10,411 bases of DNA from Allomyces macrogynus ATCC 38327 (lineage: Eukaryota; Blastocladiomycota; Blastocladiomycetes; Blastocladiales; Blastocladiaceae): assembly GCA_000151295.1 (NCBI GenBank), contig GG745369.1, positions 447,445 through 457,855 of the forward strand, read 5' to 3'. Shown here piece by piece: positions 8,796 to 10,411 of the stretch (position 1 is the stretch's first letter; the number at the start of each line of letters is the position of its first letter). Below the pieces are notes generated by a model. It was not told the origin of the DNA, ran no database searches, and was given only the letters and a program-made list of their open reading frames with translations. A program made the translations under genes and the position numbers.

Positions 8796-8946
8796 GCGGC
8801 AGTGCGTTCGTCGTTGGCATCGCGCAAGCGTGCGCGCGTGATCAGAAATCCGTTCGGCTGTCGTTCCCCAGGCTGTCTGGTCCTGCCAAACACGCACCGC
8901 ACCCGACCGGCAATCGGTGCACGCGACGTTGGCGACGACACCGGCC

Positions 8947-8986
8947 GACCTGCCGACGGCCTCGCCGACCTGCCGACGGCCTCGCC
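8947..8986 (+). repeat. 20-bp tandem direct repeat, two copies
   Basis: GACCTGCCGACGGCCTCGCC occurs twice head to tail, followed by a further partial GACG. It lies in non-coding sequence 150 bp after TAF11. Confidence 0.9.
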
Positions 8987-9148
8987 GACGCGGTGCTGGA
9001 CCAACCGCGTCTGTCCTGGCCATCTGAACCGCACGACCACGGTGGCGACGCGCCGAGGTCCGCCGCTGGCGCAGCGATCGGGTCGGACTCGCAAATACGC
9101 GCGCTTACCGTGTTCATCTGATCCACGGCCAGCTCCATTTCTTGACGC

Positions 9149-9154
9149 AATAAA
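9149..9154 (+). terminator. AATAAA, possible distal TAF11 polyadenylation signal
   Basis: A perfect AATAAA lies 354 nt after the TAF11 stop. That is a long 3' UTR for such a compact genome, so the assignment is tentative. Confidence 0.25.
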
Positions 9155-9404
9155 AGTGAACATGGCCGGCTGCGGACGCGAGCAGCTCGATCTAGTTGAC
9201 CCTGGTCGGCGTGTTTGATTGACGGTGCTGGATCCCTGCCGTTGTTTGCTGCCGGACTCGGTCGCCAAGCGTCATGCCCGGCGCGCATGACGATAAATCA
9301 AGACAGCGTGAGAAGCGGGCGGTTGGCCACGAGACGACGCCGTTCGTCGTCGTGGCGCGCTGATCCAGTCCTCCCGCCTCCCACGTCCGCTCGTGCACCA
9401 GGAT

Positions 9405-9422
9405 GCAGCAGCAGCAGCAGCA
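9405..9422 (+). repeat. (GCA)6 / CAG triplet run
   Basis: Six uninterrupted GCA units, non-coding as far as can be judged. Confidence 0.85.
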
Positions 9423-9901
9423 CAGGAGCGGCCGCGGACACGCCCGCAAGCACAGGCTCGCCGCTCAACGTGGGGCACGTTTTGATGGGCCGGCGTTGAG
9501 GTCGACGGTGGCATCCAAGCGGCTGGACACGTGCGGTCTCTGCGGCGGCTGGATTGCGCGCGGATCGGCATCACGTGCCAGGTGAGCTTTGAAAGCGAGG
9601 CCAGACCCGCCGAGGAGCCTCTGCTGTCGCGCGCACGCTGATCACAGCACGCGCGACGTCCCGTTCGCAACCACGGCCGGACGCTCGGCCGCCACGCTGC
9701 CGGCTGTCGCTGCCGTCGCCGCGATCGACGGCTGCCCGTGCTCCCGCGCTGCTCGCTGCTGCCGCCGTCGCGCCTGGCGGTCGTCCACGACCACTGCGCC
9801 GTGCCGTCTGCGCCCGCGCCCCCACCGCGCCGCGCCCACCAACCACCGCTTTCTCGACGGCGCGCCGCTCCCCGCTGCCCTGCCTCCACCAAACCGCCGC
9901 C

Positions 9902-9949
9902 GCTGCTGCTTAGCTGCTGCTGCTGCTTAGCTGCTGCTGCTGCTGCTGC
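9902..9949 (+). repeat. Interrupted CTG triplet run
   Basis: CTG/GCT units from 9902 to 9949 are interrupted twice by the same TTAG (at 9910-9913 and 9927-9930), giving two near-copies of a GCTGCTGCTTA unit. It is complementary to the CAG run 480 bp upstream. Confidence 0.85.
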
Positions 9950-10102
9950 GACCCCCGCCACCCGTCGAGCACACCGCGCACTCCACCCGCAACCGCGCAC
10001 CCCGCCCGCACCAACGACAACGTCGCCGCCGCTCTGCCCTGCTCCTCGCACCTCCACCCCATCCCATCACGCGCCGCATCATCGCGCGCTTCCTTGACGC
10101 CG

Positions 10103-10153
10103 CACCACCACCACCACCACCACCACCACCACCACCACCACCACCACCACCAC
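10103..10153 (+). repeat. (CAC)17 microsatellite abutting the right-edge start codon
   Basis: Seventeen perfect CAC units run into CATGG, producing an ideal CCACCATGG context. The frame that would read it as polyhistidine is judged to be a shadow, because the tract sits where the other genes here have C/A-rich leaders. Confidence 0.9.
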
Positions 10154-10154
10154 C

Positions 10155-10411
10155 ATGGCCACGCCGCCCGGCTACCCCGGCCCGGGCCCGGCGCCTGGCC
10201 CCGGCGGCGCACCGGCCTCGCGGTCGCCTCCGACGACGACATGTTCGACGGCGTCGGCGGCGGGCCGACCATGCTCCCGCCGCACCTATCGGCCGCGCTC
10301 TGGGACCGCGCCGCGGTCCGTACCCCTCGCATCGGCGCCGGACGCCGGTGATGACGATGACGAGGAACTCGTTTCCGCACGGCCGACATCGGCGACGCCA
10401 AGAAGCGGGGG
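10155..10411 (+). CDS. 5' end of an unrecognised gene, partial, frame uncertain
   Basis: The ATG in CCACCATGG opens MATPPGYPGPGPAPGPGG, a Pro/Gly-rich start. From about 10225 the most protein-like frame is instead the one that reads VASDDDMFDGVGGGPTMLPP, then HLSAALWDRAAV, with nearly every third position G or C. Around 10340-10375 the original frame again looks better (DAGDDDDEELVSA), and the last bases read ADIGDAKKRG in the second frame. Several small indels, or an unrecognised short intron, would reconcile these. The N-terminus appears acidic and disordered. No family is recognised and the protein continues beyond the right edge. Confidence 0.4.
   Translation, partial: MATPPGYPGPGPAPGPGGAPASRSPPTTTCSTASAAGRPCSRRTYRPRSGTAPRSVPLASAPDAGDDDDEELVSARPTSATPRSG

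Larger units (their letters stand above)
8796..10154. other. Gene-free interval with simple repeats upstream of the right-edge gene
   Basis: About 1.36 kb without a supportable gene. The open frames on both strands are Arg/Ala/Ser-rich and show no domain; the longest (minus strand, 10057-9272) is a product of the triplet repeats and high GC. It holds a 20-bp tandem duplication, a CAG run, an interrupted CTG run and, at its end, the (CAC)17 tract. From about 9800 onward the plus strand is pyrimidine- and C-rich, as expected of a promoter or leader for the following gene. Confidence 0.5.

Noticed and set aside
9272..10057. Minus-strand 261-codon ORF
   Set aside because: It consists of Ser/Gln/Ala/Arg runs generated by triplet repeats and high GC, with no domain and no conserved motif.
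10094..10351. Frame starting with a polyhistidine run
   Set aside because: The run is a reading of the (CAC)17 microsatellite, and the better ATG at 10155 follows the tract. The later part of this frame may be coding, but not through the histidine tract.

Overview
The window looks like nuclear DNA of a GC-rich fungus, most plausibly an early-diverging zoosporic one such as a blastocladiomycete or chytrid. This rests on short spliceosomal introns (64-75 nt, with GTACGT, GTATGT and GTACCT-type donors and TCAG, ACAG or TAG acceptors), strong G/C preference at codon third positions, ATG starts in CCACCATGG-like contexts, and a gene set (mitochondrial ribosomal protein uS2, an ERD1/EXS-family Golgi protein, SEC63, TAF11) whose sequences read as fungal. 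The lineage is an inference; nothing in the window proves it.

Layout from left to right. (1) The 3' end of an unrecognised plus-strand gene, with one intron, stops at 385. (2) The mitochondrial small-subunit protein uS2m lies on the minus strand (452-1348), tail to tail with it, and its reading frame is broken and restored by small indels. (3) After a 495-bp divergent spacer comes ERD1 on the plus strand (1844-3647; three exons, 554 aa). (4) About 1.87 kb (3648-5518) holds no intact gene. It is lower in GC and very poor in CpG, and it contains a decayed antisense copy of part of SEC63 and a tRNA-like relic. (5) SEC63 lies on the minus strand (5519-7616; two exons, one homopolymer frameshift). 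(6) A 574-bp divergent spacer leads to TAF11 on the plus strand (8191-8795; two exons). (7) About 1.36 kb carries triplet and 20-bp repeats but no supportable gene. (8) A (CAC)17 tract runs straight into the start of a further, unrecognised plus-strand gene cut by the right edge.

The genes are ordinary single housekeeping genes, not an operon. Two serve the secretory pathway (SEC63 at the ER translocon, ERD1 in the Golgi), one mitochondrial translation and one RNA polymerase II initiation. No CRISPR array, phage, transposase or defence cluster was seen. The most interesting signals are the mutated SEC63 fragment inside a CpG-depleted island, next to the intact gene, and the recurrent C/A-rich simple repeats placed immediately before start codons. 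The frameshifts in uS2m, SEC63 and the right-edge gene are best explained as residual assembly indels, because the protein families are conserved on both sides of every break.
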